The notes beneath the pieces are model-generated. The model searched no databases. It was not told the origin of the DNA and worked only from the letters and a program-made list of their open reading frames with translations. Positions 49,811 to 62,589 of a stretch of 64,000 nucleotides of DNA are shown here, one piece after another. Position numbers and translations under genes: made by a program. Origin of the DNA: Clostridia bacterium (GTDB taxonomy: Bacteria > Bacillota > Clostridia > Christensenellales > Aristaeellaceae); assembly GCA_017428385.1 (NCBI GenBank), contig JAFRQX010000001.1:1-64000 (forward strand), read 5' to 3'. How positions within the stretch are numbered: position 1 is the first letter of the stretch; every line of letters begins with the position of its first letter.

Positions 49811-49879
49811 TGTAAAAAATAAACGGACAGCACACATAAGTGCTGACTGGCTTGGAAACAGGATATGTACCGCCTTTTC

Positions 49880-49914
49880 TTGCCGGATTTGTATGAATCG
49901 TGTAAAATTTTACA
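49880..49914 (+). promoter_or_regulatory. tetR promoter with overlapping palindromic operator
   Basis: TTGCCG (49880-49885), 17-nt spacer, TAAAAT (49903-49908). A perfect 14-bp palindrome TGTAAAATTTTACA (49901-49914) covers the -10 box, the usual arrangement for autorepression by a TetR regulator. The rest of the 49811-49991 gap has no ORF that I trust. Confidence 0.6.
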
Positions 49915-49991
49915 GTGCTCCATCATCTCCCTGCGGGATCAGGAACTAAAGCACGAGAAGGGATTAACCTGGCACAAAAGGGGGCTGTCCT

Positions 49992-50528
49992 GTGGACCAG
50001 AGAAACGAATACTCGAAGAAGGCAATCCGCGAAGCGCTGATTCGGCTGTCCCGAACCAAGCCCTATACTGAGATTTCCGTCAGGGAGTTATGCCGGGAAG
50101 CAAAAGTGTCCCGCTCCACGTTTTACAACAATTACCGCTTTTTCAATGACGTGGTTGTGGAAATGAGCGAAGCATATATGGAAAAGCTCCGGGGCAGGCG
50201 CCTGACCAGGGAATTCTTTGATTCTTTGAAGGACGAAGGAGACGAGCTGAAACTGCTGCTGGACAGCGGTATGTTCGGGCGGGAATTCAGCCTGTATCTG
50301 CGTGAGATCGTTCAGGAAGAGATTTCGGCCATACATCAGCGGGATCCCGGGGATATCTCCGTCAACGTCGCTACGCTTTACCATGCTTTCGGCATCTTCG
50401 GCGTGCTGCAGAATCTGCTGGCTGTTCAGGGTGAACCGCGGATCAAAGAGGAGGTCTACCGAAGGGGAATTGACACGCTGATGGAGATCATAGAAAGCTT
50501 TACCGATCCGCCCTCTATGCTTCCGTAA
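49992..50528 (+). CDS. TetR/AcrR-family transcriptional regulator
   Basis: A 178-residue regulator starting at GTG 49992. The N-terminal DNA-binding domain (residues ~8-55) has KKAIREALIRLSRTKPYTEISVRELCREAKVSRSTFYNNYRFFNDV, with the recognition helix around SRSTFYNNY. The C-terminal ligand domain is all-helical and unassigned. It lies upstream of, and co-directional with, the ABC exporter pair and probably controls it; candidate operators are the palindromes at 49901 and 50655. Confidence 0.92.
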   Translation: MDQRNEYSKKAIREALIRLSRTKPYTEISVRELCREAKVSRSTFYNNYRFFNDVVVEMSEAYMEKLRGRRLTREFFDSLKDEGDELKLLLDSGMFGREFSLYLREIVQEEISAIHQRDPGDISVNVATLYHAFGIFGVLQNLLAVQGEPRIKEEVYRRGIDTLMEIIESFTDPPSMLP

Positions 50529-50569
50529 ACGCGGTTGGCGGCTGCGCGGGGGAATAGTATCTGGAGTTA

Positions 50570-50598
50570 TTGAACACTTTTTCGTGTTTCGGTACGAT
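50570..50598 (+). promoter_or_regulatory. promoter of the ABC exporter/beta-galactosidase operon
   Basis: TTGAAC, 17-nt spacer, TACGAT, ~115 nt before the first start codon. Confidence 0.6.
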
Positions 50599-50639
50599 AA
50601 AACCGGGATAGGTTTTGCTTCAACAATGAATATGATAGG

Positions 50640-50690
50640 ATATCCGCAGGAAGAGTCGAAAACTGTTCGACGATTAATGCGGATATTTTT
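50640..50690 (+). promoter_or_regulatory. nested inverted repeat in the exporter leader (operator or attenuator)
   Basis: Outer arms ATATCCGCA / TGCGGATAT (50640-50648, 50678-50686), inner arms GTCGAA / TTCGAC (50655-50660, 50666-50671), followed by TTTTTG. It could be a TetR operator, an attenuator or both; it lies between the promoter and the start codon. Confidence 0.55.
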
Positions 50691-50713
50691 GATGAATGCT
50701 TGAGGGGATTCAA

Positions 50714-52465
50714 ATGACAGAGACAAGGAATCAATCCATCTGGAAAAACTTTATCCACTTAATCCGACAGATCCGGCTGCCTGTTTTATTCCTTGCGTCT
50801 GCGTTTCTGCTCAATTTGGGTAAAGCTGCAATTGAGCTGACAATTCCTGAAAAAATCGCCGGCCTGGCTGACCTGGAGTTTACCGCCGTAAACAGTCCTG
50901 TGGTAAAAACCGCGGTCAGTATCTGCCTTACGCTTTTTGCCCTGGCCCTGGCAGAGTTTGTCGGCGGACTTGTTTCGACTTATATTACCTATATCGCCAA
51001 GGCACGCATCCATCGGAACTTTCAGGCGGCGGCTTCCCGCAAGGTGTTTTCCCTGACTGCCGCGGAGGCGGAGGCACGTGATCCCAAGGAATTCATCTCC
51101 CGTATTACGACGGATACCGGCTTTGTAAGTGATTTCCTGATTGATCTGCTGGTTATTGAGATTCCGAGACTGTATTTCATCACAAGTACGCTCGTGAAGG
51201 TTTCCCGCATGGGCAACGGCTCGCTTTTGCTTGGGTTTATCCTGATCATTCCGGTCATCGTTCTCGGCGCCCTCTGGTCCGGCCGCGTAACATACAAAAG
51301 CCAGACCAGACTGCAAAACTCCATTGCACGCCTGACAGCCAGGCTTGCCGAAAAGGTGGAGCATGCAGAGATTATCAAGGCATATAACAAGACCGAAGAT
51401 GAGATCGCAGACGGCGACGGCTTCATTGACGAGATGAAGGCGGCGCAGAAGAAGACCACGCTGGCCGCCGCTTTCAATCAGCTGATTGCCAACATCCTAT
51501 ACGCAGTACCGACGCTGATTATTATGACGGCCGGTGCAATCCTGCTTCTGGGCGGCGATATCTCCACGGCACAGTTTATCGCATACTTCGGCCTCGGTGC
51601 GACCTACCAGAGGTATATTGCGGACCATCTCACCCTGTGGGTGCTGGGCAAGAAAGCACAGGGCGCGACACTGCGTATTTCCGAAATCCTGACGCTCAAC
51701 GAGGACCGCGGAGGCGAGCAGAAGGCGGTCAGGCCGGCCGATCTCAGGTTTGAACATGTCAGCTTCTCCCGCGGCGGGAATAAAACGCTTTCAGATGTCT
51801 CCTTCACGGTGAAGAACGGCAACAAGTTTGCCGTTGTGGGCGGAAGCGGGGCCGGAAAATCAACGCTGCTGAACCTGATTGAACAATTTTACCGCCCAGA
51901 GCAGGGCCGTATCACACTGGGCGGTGTGGATATAAGCGAATTTGAAATCAGTAGTTACCGGAACCTGTTTTCCTATCTTCCGCAGAACGCTCCGGGCTTT
52001 GACGGAACTGTACGCGATTTTCTTTGCTACGGATCCGGGACGCTTCATTCAGATGAGGAACTGAAAAAGTTCCTGAAGGAAGTCGATATGCTGGAGGCAG
52101 TTGAGGTGAACGGCGGCCTGGACTACGAGGTCGGGCCGGGAGCATCGAAGCTCTCCGGAGGACAGAGACAGCGGCTGGCTGTGGCCAGAATGCTTCTGGC
52201 AGGGGCTAAGATGGTTCTTGCGGATGAGGCTACGAGCGCACTGGATTATGAAGGCTCAGGGCGTATTGCTGCACTGATTGACAGATACGCTGCAGGGAAG
52301 ACAAGGATCATTGTTGCGCACGATCTTTCCACTGTGCAGGACGCGGACACGATCCTGGTGCTTAACAAAGGCCGGGTTATGGGCTGCGGATCCCATGACG
52401 AGCTAAAGAACTGCTGTCCGGAATACCGGCGCCTGCTGACAGCCGGAGAGGGGGCGAAACAATGA
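50714..52465 (+). CDS. ABC exporter half-transporter (TetR operon, subunit 1)
   Basis: A 583-residue half-transporter: membrane domain to ~residue 320, then NBD with Walker A GGSGAGKST, signature LSGGQRQR, Walker B MVLADEATSALD (catalytic Glu present). I start at ATG 50714 (GAGGGGA upstream); ATG 50696 is possible. It overlaps the second half-transporter by 4 nt, so a heterodimer is likely. Confidence 0.88.
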   Translation: MTETRNQSIWKNFIHLIRQIRLPVLFLASAFLLNLGKAAIELTIPEKIAGLADLEFTAVNSPVVKTAVSICLTLFALALAEFVGGLVSTYITYIAKARIHRNFQAAASRKVFSLTAAEAEARDPKEFISRITTDTGFVSDFLIDLLVIEIPRLYFITSTLVKVSRMGNGSLLLGFILIIPVIVLGALWSGRVTYKSQTRLQNSIARLTARLAEKVEHAEIIKAYNKTEDEIADGDGFIDEMKAAQKKTTLAAAFNQLIANILYAVPTLIIMTAGAILLLGGDISTAQFIAYFGLGATYQRYIADHLTLWVLGKKAQGATLRISEILTLNEDRGGEQKAVRPADLRFEHVSFSRGGNKTLSDVSFTVKNGNKFAVVGGSGAGKSTLLNLIEQFYRPEQGRITLGGVDISEFEISSYRNLFSYLPQNAPGFDGTVRDFLCYGSGTLHSDEELKKFLKEVDMLEAVEVNGGLDYEVGPGASKLSGGQRQRLAVARMLLAGAKMVLADEATSALDYEGSGRIAALIDRYAAGKTRIIVAHDLSTVQDADTILVLNKGRVMGCGSHDELKNCCPEYRRLLTAGEGAKQ

Positions 52466-54183
52466 AGAACAAGTCCAGCCTTGCAATGGAAAACGTCACA
52501 GTCAGGACGAAAAAGCCATTGAGGACCCTCTATAAAGGCGTTAAGCTGCCCGTGCTCCGTACCCTGTTCGGATCATTGCTGTACCTGGTCGGTACACTGA
52601 TTGTTGCTTCGCAGGCTGACACTGTGGCCGCGATCTCTGTCGGTCAATTCAAGGATTTTTCGCCCATTGTCACCTATGCGCTGATGTGTATTCTCGGCTA
52701 TGTGTTTTCCTATGCCAGCGTGGTGGCTGATCTCGGCTTTGTGGAGCTGGCGGCAAATATCCGGAAAAAGATCTGGAAGAAAGTTATGCGGCTCCCGTTC
52801 AGCTACTACGACCGGGAAAGCCCCAACAGGGTTCTGAGCCGCGTTACCTCAGACCCGGAGTATTCCTATCTGCCTTTTAAACTGCTCCAGCTCTTTTTTA
52901 CTTTGCTGGCTTTCCTTCCGATTGTGCTGGCGGGTGAGGCGGCCATCGGGGAACTGACTCCGTACCTGCTCATCGGCTTTATCGCCACCATTGGCATTAT
53001 GCTTTTCTCCGCCCGCTTCAGCGAACGGGGGGCTGTGTATGTGGCCGGAAAACTTGCCGCTTTTACAGCCTTTCTTGCAGAACGCTTCGGCAGAATCCGC
53101 TTCATCAAAGCCATGAACAGCGAGGAAAAGGAGAATGCGGCAGGTCTTCGCTGTATTGAGGATCGTTACGAGGCGGACAAATACAACGCCATGGCCAATA
53201 CCCTTGTTATGTTCGGCCAGACTTTTCTGATCTTCGTTCTGTTTACCGTTGCTTTTCTCATCGGCAGCATGCTCATCCGGAACGGCCGTGTTCAATCCGG
53301 TGCGGCGCTGGCTGCGTTCTATGCTTACGGAAACAATCTGGTTCTGGTGTTTCAGTTCTTCGCTCAGTTCCCGTCCGTGTTCTCCGCTACAAAGGGCGGC
53401 AGCAAAAAGATCGTCTCCATCCTGGAGGAAGAAGAAGAGGATCCGGATCAGGGGAAAAGTGAGTTTACGGCAACCGGGGATCTGTGTATGGACAAGGTCT
53501 CCTTTGGCTACAACGACAGGGAAGTCATCCACGGCATCAGTACGCATATCCCCAAAGGAAAGATTACAGCGATTGTCGGCCCGAACGGCAGTGGCAAAAC
53601 AACAGTATTGCGCCTGCTGAATCGCCTGTATCCGGATTTCGGCGGAAACATCCGGATCGGCGAGGACGGAAACGAGGTGTCCCTGCGCGCCTGGCGTGAC
53701 CGCTTCGGCGTTGTCAGCCAGAACGCCGGCCTTTTTGAGGGGAGCGTCCGTGACAATATCTGCTATGGCGTCAGGGATGTTAAGGAAGAAGAGCTCCGGG
53801 CTGTTATTTCCCTGGCATGCCTGGAGGACCTGATTGCTTCCCATGAAGGGGGACTGGACTTCAACGTCGGCTTCAACGGAGAGAAACTTTCCGGCGGCGA
53901 ACAGCAGCGGATCGCCATTGCCAGGGCGATGCTGAAAAATCCGGACTATCTGATCCTGGACGAGGCGACCGCCAACCTGGACCCCGTGACGGAAGAAAAG
54001 ATCCGGACCGGCATGAAGGCCCTTATCCAGGGCAGGACAGCCATCATCGTTGCACATAACTATCGGACCGTAGCCGAGGCGCAGCATGTGATCGTGATGC
54101 GCAACGGAACGGTGGAGGACGAAGGAACCGTTGAGGAACTGAAAACCAGGAATGCGTTTTTCAAGGCTTTTGCTGAAGCCTGA
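52462..54183 (+). CDS. ABC exporter half-transporter (TetR operon, subunit 2)
   Basis: A 573-residue half-transporter. The membrane domain has about six helices; the NBD has Walker A GPNGSGKTT, signature LSGGEQQR and Walker B YLILDEATANLD with intact Glu. Both subunits thus keep catalytic residues, unlike the exporter at 20564-24265. It is followed after 12 nt by the esterase-like gene. Confidence 0.88.
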   Translation: MKNKSSLAMENVTVRTKKPLRTLYKGVKLPVLRTLFGSLLYLVGTLIVASQADTVAAISVGQFKDFSPIVTYALMCILGYVFSYASVVADLGFVELAANIRKKIWKKVMRLPFSYYDRESPNRVLSRVTSDPEYSYLPFKLLQLFFTLLAFLPIVLAGEAAIGELTPYLLIGFIATIGIMLFSARFSERGAVYVAGKLAAFTAFLAERFGRIRFIKAMNSEEKENAAGLRCIEDRYEADKYNAMANTLVMFGQTFLIFVLFTVAFLIGSMLIRNGRVQSGAALAAFYAYGNNLVLVFQFFAQFPSVFSATKGGSKKIVSILEEEEEDPDQGKSEFTATGDLCMDKVSFGYNDREVIHGISTHIPKGKITAIVGPNGSGKTTVLRLLNRLYPDFGGNIRIGEDGNEVSLRAWRDRFGVVSQNAGLFEGSVRDNICYGVRDVKEEELRAVISLACLEDLIASHEGGLDFNVGFNGEKLSGGEQQRIAIARAMLKNPDYLILDEATANLDPVTEEKIRTGMKALIQGRTAIIVAHNYRTVAEAQHVIVMRNGTVEDEGTVEELKTRNAFFKAFAEA

Positions 54184-54195
54184 CAGGAGGAGCAT

Positions 54196-58319
<4,124 letters not shown>

Positions 58320-58404
58320 CCATTCAGGAAGGGGAGAGGATATGCCCGGACAGAAGTGAACAGCGGTGCCGTCACAGGAAGGTGATTGACAATTGCATTT
58401 TCAC

Positions 58405-58433
58405 TTGCATTTTACACAGCTTCTATGTATAAT
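58405..58433 (+). promoter_or_regulatory. sigma-A promoter ahead of a short non-coding transcript
   Basis: TTGCAT, 17-nt spacer, TATAAT (58428-58433). A TTGACA lies further upstream at 58386. Confidence 0.6.
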
Positions 58434-58439
58434 AACGGC

Positions 58440-58582
58440 GATGTAACTAATGTATATTGAAAACATTTTTGAAATGTAACTACTAATGCGGCAAATGCAA
58501 AAATTGTGAAAAAAGAAAGAACAGATAGCGCAAGAATCAAGATTTTTCAAGCAGTGTCTCCAAAAGAAGGCACTGTTTTTTA
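58440..58582 (+). ncRNA. candidate small RNA or leader transcript
   Basis: Between the promoter at 58405 and a hairpin plus T-run (CAGTG...CACTG-TTTTTT, 58552-58581) lie ~140 nt with no ORF. It contains a direct repeat ATGTAACTAATG (58441) and ATGTAACTACTAATG (58473), plus A-rich stretches. The terminator stem is imperfect. Could be an sRNA or an upstream leader of the polysaccharide operon. Confidence 0.4.
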
Positions 58583-58611
58583 TTGTAATATCATGTTGAA
58601 TCCGGTATAAT
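58583..58611 (+). promoter_or_regulatory. sigma-A promoter of the polysaccharide operon
   Basis: TTGTAA, 17-nt spacer, TATAAT (58606-58611), starting right after the terminator of the upstream candidate sRNA. The ~185-nt leader that follows holds ATGACG/CGTCAT, CCTGA/TCAGG and GGGC/GCCC stems. Confidence 0.6.
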
Positions 58612-58803
58612 AAATCGTCAAATATCATCTGCTGTTTGATAATCTGAAAATATGTAGCGAATAATTCGGGCAACGCAAACGAATGTGGAAATGGGACCAA
58701 TGACGCTTGCTGGACCATGGAAATATTCCGTCATAGTTCTGGCACTGACGACCTGAATCCCAAATCAGGCCGAAGGGCGGAGCTATGCCCGTGGGAAAGG
58801 GAA

Positions 58804-59346
58804 ATGTACACTTACTGCCTATTTTGTGAAACGACAAAGACCAGGTTTATTGCCCGGACGATCTGCGAAATGACCGGCTGTAAAGCGCTGCGTCCTAAAC
58901 AGATCCAGCATACTTGGGCCAAGGGCGGCGGTACCCGGGACGTGGTCAATGACCTGATGCCGGGTTACGTTTTTGTTTATTGCGATGAAAAAGCGGATGT
59001 TTCCGTTCTCAATACCCTGCAGGGTGTGATCCGGTGCCTGTCAACGACAGACGGAGAATATGAACTGACAGGGCAGGATGAACAGTTTGCGCTGATGCTG
59101 CTTGAAAAAGACGGAGTGATCGGAAAGACACAGGTTTATCAGGAAGGACAAATCATCCGGATTGCCGGAGGCGTTTTTGAAGGCGTGACCGCGAAGATCC
59201 TGAAGGTGGAACGGAGACTTTCGCGGATGCAGATTGAGATTCCTTTTGCAAGACAGCTGGTAAAAACGTGGGTGGAATACGAGATCGTGGAACCGGATCA
59301 GCCGGGAGACATGAAAGATCGGGAGTGTGGTACCGTTAATGAATAA
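58804..59346 (+). CDS. NusG-family antiterminator (LoaP-like)
   Basis: A 180-residue NusG paralogue. The NGN domain begins MYTYCLFCETTKTRFIARTI and includes DLMPGYVFVYCDEKADV (the 'PGY-x-x-V' strand). The C-terminal KOW domain is EGQIIRIAGGVFEGVTAKILKVERR. As first gene of a polysaccharide locus it fits LoaP/UpxY-type operon-specific antiterminators. I use ATG 58804 (GGGAAAGGG upstream); an in-frame ATG at 58717 would add 29 residues unlike the family. It overlaps the next gene by 8 nt. Confidence 0.85.
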   Translation: MYTYCLFCETTKTRFIARTICEMTGCKALRPKQIQHTWAKGGGTRDVVNDLMPGYVFVYCDEKADVSVLNTLQGVIRCLSTTDGEYELTGQDEQFALMLLEKDGVIGKTQVYQEGQIIRIAGGVFEGVTAKILKVERRLSRMQIEIPFARQLVKTWVEYEIVEPDQPGDMKDRECGTVNE

Positions 59347-60901
59347 AGAGCAGAATACAGAAATGACGGAAGCCGGCGTCAGCCAGCCTGTAAGGAAAAC
59401 GGCCGATGGGGCGGCGCCTGAATACTATACAGGGATTGACTGGGTGTCGATCCTGTTCCGGCTTCTGGAGAAGATCCACTGGATTATCCTGACGGCGTTG
59501 GTCGGGGCAGTCCTGGCGTGGTTCTATGTGACCAATATTGCGACGCCGGTCTACCAGGCGACATCCAAGATTTATATCGCGGGTTCGGATACGACAATCT
59601 CCCTTTCGGACCTTCAGATGGGTTCTACCCTTGCGGTAGACTATCAGGAAGTGTTCAAGATCTGGCATGTTCACGAAATGGTGGACGAACGGCTGAACCT
59701 GAACTACAGCTACTCTGAGCTGGAAAAAATGGTTTCAGTCAGCAACCCCAGCGGATCCCACCTTCTGTACATTTATGTAAAATCCACAGATCCGTCGGAA
59801 GCGAAACTGCTGGCAGACACCTACGCGGAAGTGGTTCAGGATTATATCGCCAACAAAATGGAACTGCGCAAGCCCCAGATCCTGGAGAAGGCCCGGACGC
59901 CCAATAAACCGGTTTCGCCCAATGTGATCAGTACTGTTGCAAAAGGAGCGCTGATCGGCGGATTGGGGATCATACTGATATTCCTCTTTGTCTTTATCCT
60001 GGACGACAGGATCCGGACGGGAGAAGATATCACGAAGGCCGTTGATCTGCCCACGTTCGGTACGGTTCCGCGACAGAACATGGAACGGAACGCCCTGGAA
60101 GAGGAAGAACAGGATCAGGCTCCTGGTCCGCTGTACGCGGAAGGAAAGCATATGGCGGTGTTCAGGGGAAACCTGAAACTGGATTATGCAGGCGAGGAAG
60201 CCATCAACGCGATCTGCTCCAGCATCACGTTTGCAGGCAAAAGCATGAAGCGGGTGCTGATTACAAGCTGCGGAGCGAATGAAGGCAAGACGTTCTCCGC
60301 ACTGCAGATTGCGATCGGCATGACCCGGAGAGGAGAACGCGTTCTGCTGATTGACGCGGATCTCCGGCTGTCCGTAATGAAGATGAAGTATGACATCCAT
60401 TATGACGGGCAGCCTGCAGGACTGGCGCATCTCCTGTCCGGTCAATGCACCCTGGAGGATGCAGTTTATCACACCAATATTCCCAACCTGGATCTGCTGC
60501 CGGACGGCGCAAGTATCAAGACACCTCTTTCCCTTCTGACTTCTCCCGAGTTTGACAGCCTGATGACGACGGTGGGTGAAGCTTATGATCTTGTGATTGT
60601 GGATACGCCGCCGCTTGGCGCGGTGGTTGACGCTGCCGAGATTTCCCGCCGGTGTGACGGAAGCCTGCTGGTTCTTGAATACAACAGAACCCACGCAAAA
60701 TCGCTGAAGGAAGCGGCAGCTTTGCTCAGGCAGACCGGAACGCCGGTGCTTGGATGCATCGTGAACAAGGCGGTAGTGAGCCGGATCGGCAAAACCCGTT
60801 ACTCCTACTATTATGGCGGGAAATACGGATACCAGAAACATGAGACAAAGCCGAACGGCCGGCCGGGATGGCTGAAAAGGGGAAACGACCGCCGTGCATG
60901 A
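59339..60901 (+). CDS. Wzz/BY-kinase: polysaccharide co-polymerase fused to tyrosine autokinase
   Basis: A 520-residue fusion. The Wzz domain has a first helix (HWIILTALVGAVLAWFYVTNI) and a second (ALIGGLGIILIFLFVFIL) around residue 210. The kinase has Walker A TSCGANEGKTFSAL (~residue 310), A' motif VLLIDADLRLS and Walker B DLVIVDTPPLGAV. The C-terminus is Tyr-rich (TRYSYYYGGKYGY), the autophosphorylation cluster. Gram-positives often split these functions over two genes. Start ATG 59339; GTG 59327 is an alternative. It controls chain length and export of a surface glycan. Confidence 0.9.
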   Translation: MNKEQNTEMTEAGVSQPVRKTADGAAPEYYTGIDWVSILFRLLEKIHWIILTALVGAVLAWFYVTNIATPVYQATSKIYIAGSDTTISLSDLQMGSTLAVDYQEVFKIWHVHEMVDERLNLNYSYSELEKMVSVSNPSGSHLLYIYVKSTDPSEAKLLADTYAEVVQDYIANKMELRKPQILEKARTPNKPVSPNVISTVAKGALIGGLGIILIFLFVFILDDRIRTGEDITKAVDLPTFGTVPRQNMERNALEEEEQDQAPGPLYAEGKHMAVFRGNLKLDYAGEEAINAICSSITFAGKSMKRVLITSCGANEGKTFSALQIAIGMTRRGERVLLIDADLRLSVMKMKYDIHYDGQPAGLAHLLSGQCTLEDAVYHTNIPNLDLLPDGASIKTPLSLLTSPEFDSLMTTVGEAYDLVIVDTPPLGAVVDAAEISRRCDGSLLVLEYNRTHAKSLKEAAALLRQTGTPVLGCIVNKAVVSRIGKTRYSYYYGGKYGYQKHETKPNGRPGWLKRGNDRRA

Positions 60902-61907
60902 TCATCGGAAGACAGTCCTGCTGCGGGCTGTGGTGAGCCTTGTGATTGCCGGAACGGTCCTCTTTATCCTGTTCACACTGACGAATCAGTCCTGGACGAA
61001 AAAGTACCAGCATCCCGAAATCCGCGAGACAGGCAATCAGGCTTTTATGGATGAAGGCATTGTCGAATGGAACGGAGAGCGGTATCGAAAGAAACCGGCG
61101 CTGACAACCCTCCTTGTGGCCGGTATTGACAAGGACGGTATGGAGTCTGCATCACCGCGGGTCAACTACCGGAACGGCGGACAGGCAGACTTCCTGATGC
61201 TGCTGGTGATTGATCATGGTGAAAAACAGATTCACCAGCTGCAGATTGACCGGGATACGATGGCGGAAGTGATGGTTCTGGGCGTTTACGGAAATGAGAC
61301 CGGAACCAGGGAGCTTCAGATCTGCCTGGCTCACAGCTTCGGCGCCAGACCGGAGGATAACGCGAAATACACTGTCCGGGCTGTCAGAATGCTGCTGAAC
61401 GATCTGGAAATCGACGGATACTATATGGTCGATTACAGCGCGGTCCCGGTACTGACAGACATGCTGGACGGCGTTCCGGTGAAGATAGTGGAAGATATGA
61501 CGCCGATCAATCCTGAATGGTATAAGGGACACACAATCACGCTGAAAGGGACAGACGCTGAAACCTTTGTCCGTACGCGGAAGAGTATCGGGAGCGGAAC
61601 CAACGCGGAACGCATGAACCGCCAGGTGGTTTATATGCGAAGCGTAATTGACCGGATCTATCAGAAACTTTCAGACACGTCGGACTTTGCTTCAAAACTG
61701 GTTTCCACTATCCAGTCGATTGCAGTCACAGACCTGACGAACCAGAGACTGCTGGAGGAAATCAACGAGGCCCGCGCCTATGAAGTATTGCCGGTGGATC
61801 ATCTTTCGGGCCGATATGAACAGGATGACAACGGTTATGTTGAGTTCTATCCGGATGATGGAAGCGGGACGGCATGGATTATGAATCATCTTTACAGCAT
61901 CCGTTAA
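60894..61907 (+). CDS. LytR-CpsA-Psr (LCP) family glycopolymer ligase
   Basis: A 337-residue protein starting at GTG 60894 with one N-terminal helix (AVVSLVIAGTVLFILFTLT) and an extracellular LCP domain. LLVAGIDKDG, MLLVIDHGEKQIHQLQIDRDTMAEV (the 'S/D-x-PRD' region is IDRDT), and TFVRTRKSIG with NRQVVYMRSVIDRI are family motifs; acidic and Arg residues for the pyrophosphate lipid are visible. LCP enzymes attach polymers to peptidoglycan or act in polysaccharide export. Overlaps the upstream gene by 8 nt. Confidence 0.9.
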   Translation: MHDHRKTVLLRAVVSLVIAGTVLFILFTLTNQSWTKKYQHPEIRETGNQAFMDEGIVEWNGERYRKKPALTTLLVAGIDKDGMESASPRVNYRNGGQADFLMLLVIDHGEKQIHQLQIDRDTMAEVMVLGVYGNETGTRELQICLAHSFGARPEDNAKYTVRAVRMLLNDLEIDGYYMVDYSAVPVLTDMLDGVPVKIVEDMTPINPEWYKGHTITLKGTDAETFVRTRKSIGSGTNAERMNRQVVYMRSVIDRIYQKLSDTSDFASKLVSTIQSIAVTDLTNQRLLEEINEARAYEVLPVDHLSGRYEQDDNGYVEFYPDDGSGTAWIMNHLYSIR

Positions 61908-62007
61908 GACGGAAAAACTTTGGTAAATCAACAAACGTAAAAACCAGTAACAAACGCACAGCACATCCTGGCGTTTAACAGGTGACAACAAGAAAGGAAG
62001 GTCGTCA

Positions 62008-62535
62008 ATGAAAAGGCTACTGATCGTTCTTTTTGCTCTGCTTCTTGCTCTTCTGCCCGTTTTTGCAATGGCAGTCAATTCCCGGTCCAACCAGGATATT
62101 CCTGAAACCACTGTCAAAAAAGTGGTGCCGGAGGATGAGGCCGAAGAAGTGATTCCGCCGGTGGTGGATATCATTCCGGATACGCCGGATATTATTGAGC
62201 TTCAGGAAACCCTGAAAACAGTGTTCCGGCTGACGATCTACTATGTGTATGTGGACGGAAGCACAGCGGCGCCCGCTTATGATGCAATGCTTCAGGGCGG
62301 CACTGAATACAGTGTTTCTTCTCCGACAATCAAAGGCTTCACAGCGTCCAAACAGATGGTGAGCGGTGTGATGCCGATGCGGGATATCGAGTATACCGTT
62401 GTATACCTGTCTCCCGACGAAGAAATTCCGGAATTTCCGTATTCGGAGATGCCTGAACTGTATACCCTGGATGATTATGAGGCGCCTACAGGGCTTGGCT
62501 TCTCTGTCGCCAATGTGGGTATCTGCTTCGAATAA
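62008..62535 (+). CDS. small secreted protein with MucBP-like module
   Basis: A 175-residue protein. The signal peptide MKRLLIVLFALLLALLPVFA is followed by an acidic, Pro-rich stretch (VPEDEAEEVIPPVVDIIPD), then one module (FRLTIYYVYVDGSTAAPAYDA...GGTEYSVSSPTIKGFTASKQMVSG...DIEYTVVYLS) that resembles MucBP/Flg_new repeats ('L-x-I-x-Y-x-x-x-DG...Y-x-V-x-SP'). No sortase signal is seen. Probably a surface or secreted accessory of the polysaccharide locus. The 61908-62007 gap is featureless to me. Confidence 0.8.
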   Translation: MKRLLIVLFALLLALLPVFAMAVNSRSNQDIPETTVKKVVPEDEAEEVIPPVVDIIPDTPDIIELQETLKTVFRLTIYYVYVDGSTAAPAYDAMLQGGTEYSVSSPTIKGFTASKQMVSGVMPMRDIEYTVVYLSPDEEIPEFPYSEMPELYTLDDYEAPTGLGFSVANVGICFE

Positions 62536-62589
62536 TCTTATCCGGCCTGAGACCGGTACAGCTGCATGAATCAACAAGGGGGCGTCCTG

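Noticed and set aside
46165..49835. Two long minus-strand ORFs (614 and 638 codons) opposite hndC and hndD
   Set aside because: Antisense frames produced by the strong codon bias of highly expressed genes; the plus-strand proteins have complete cofactor motifs.
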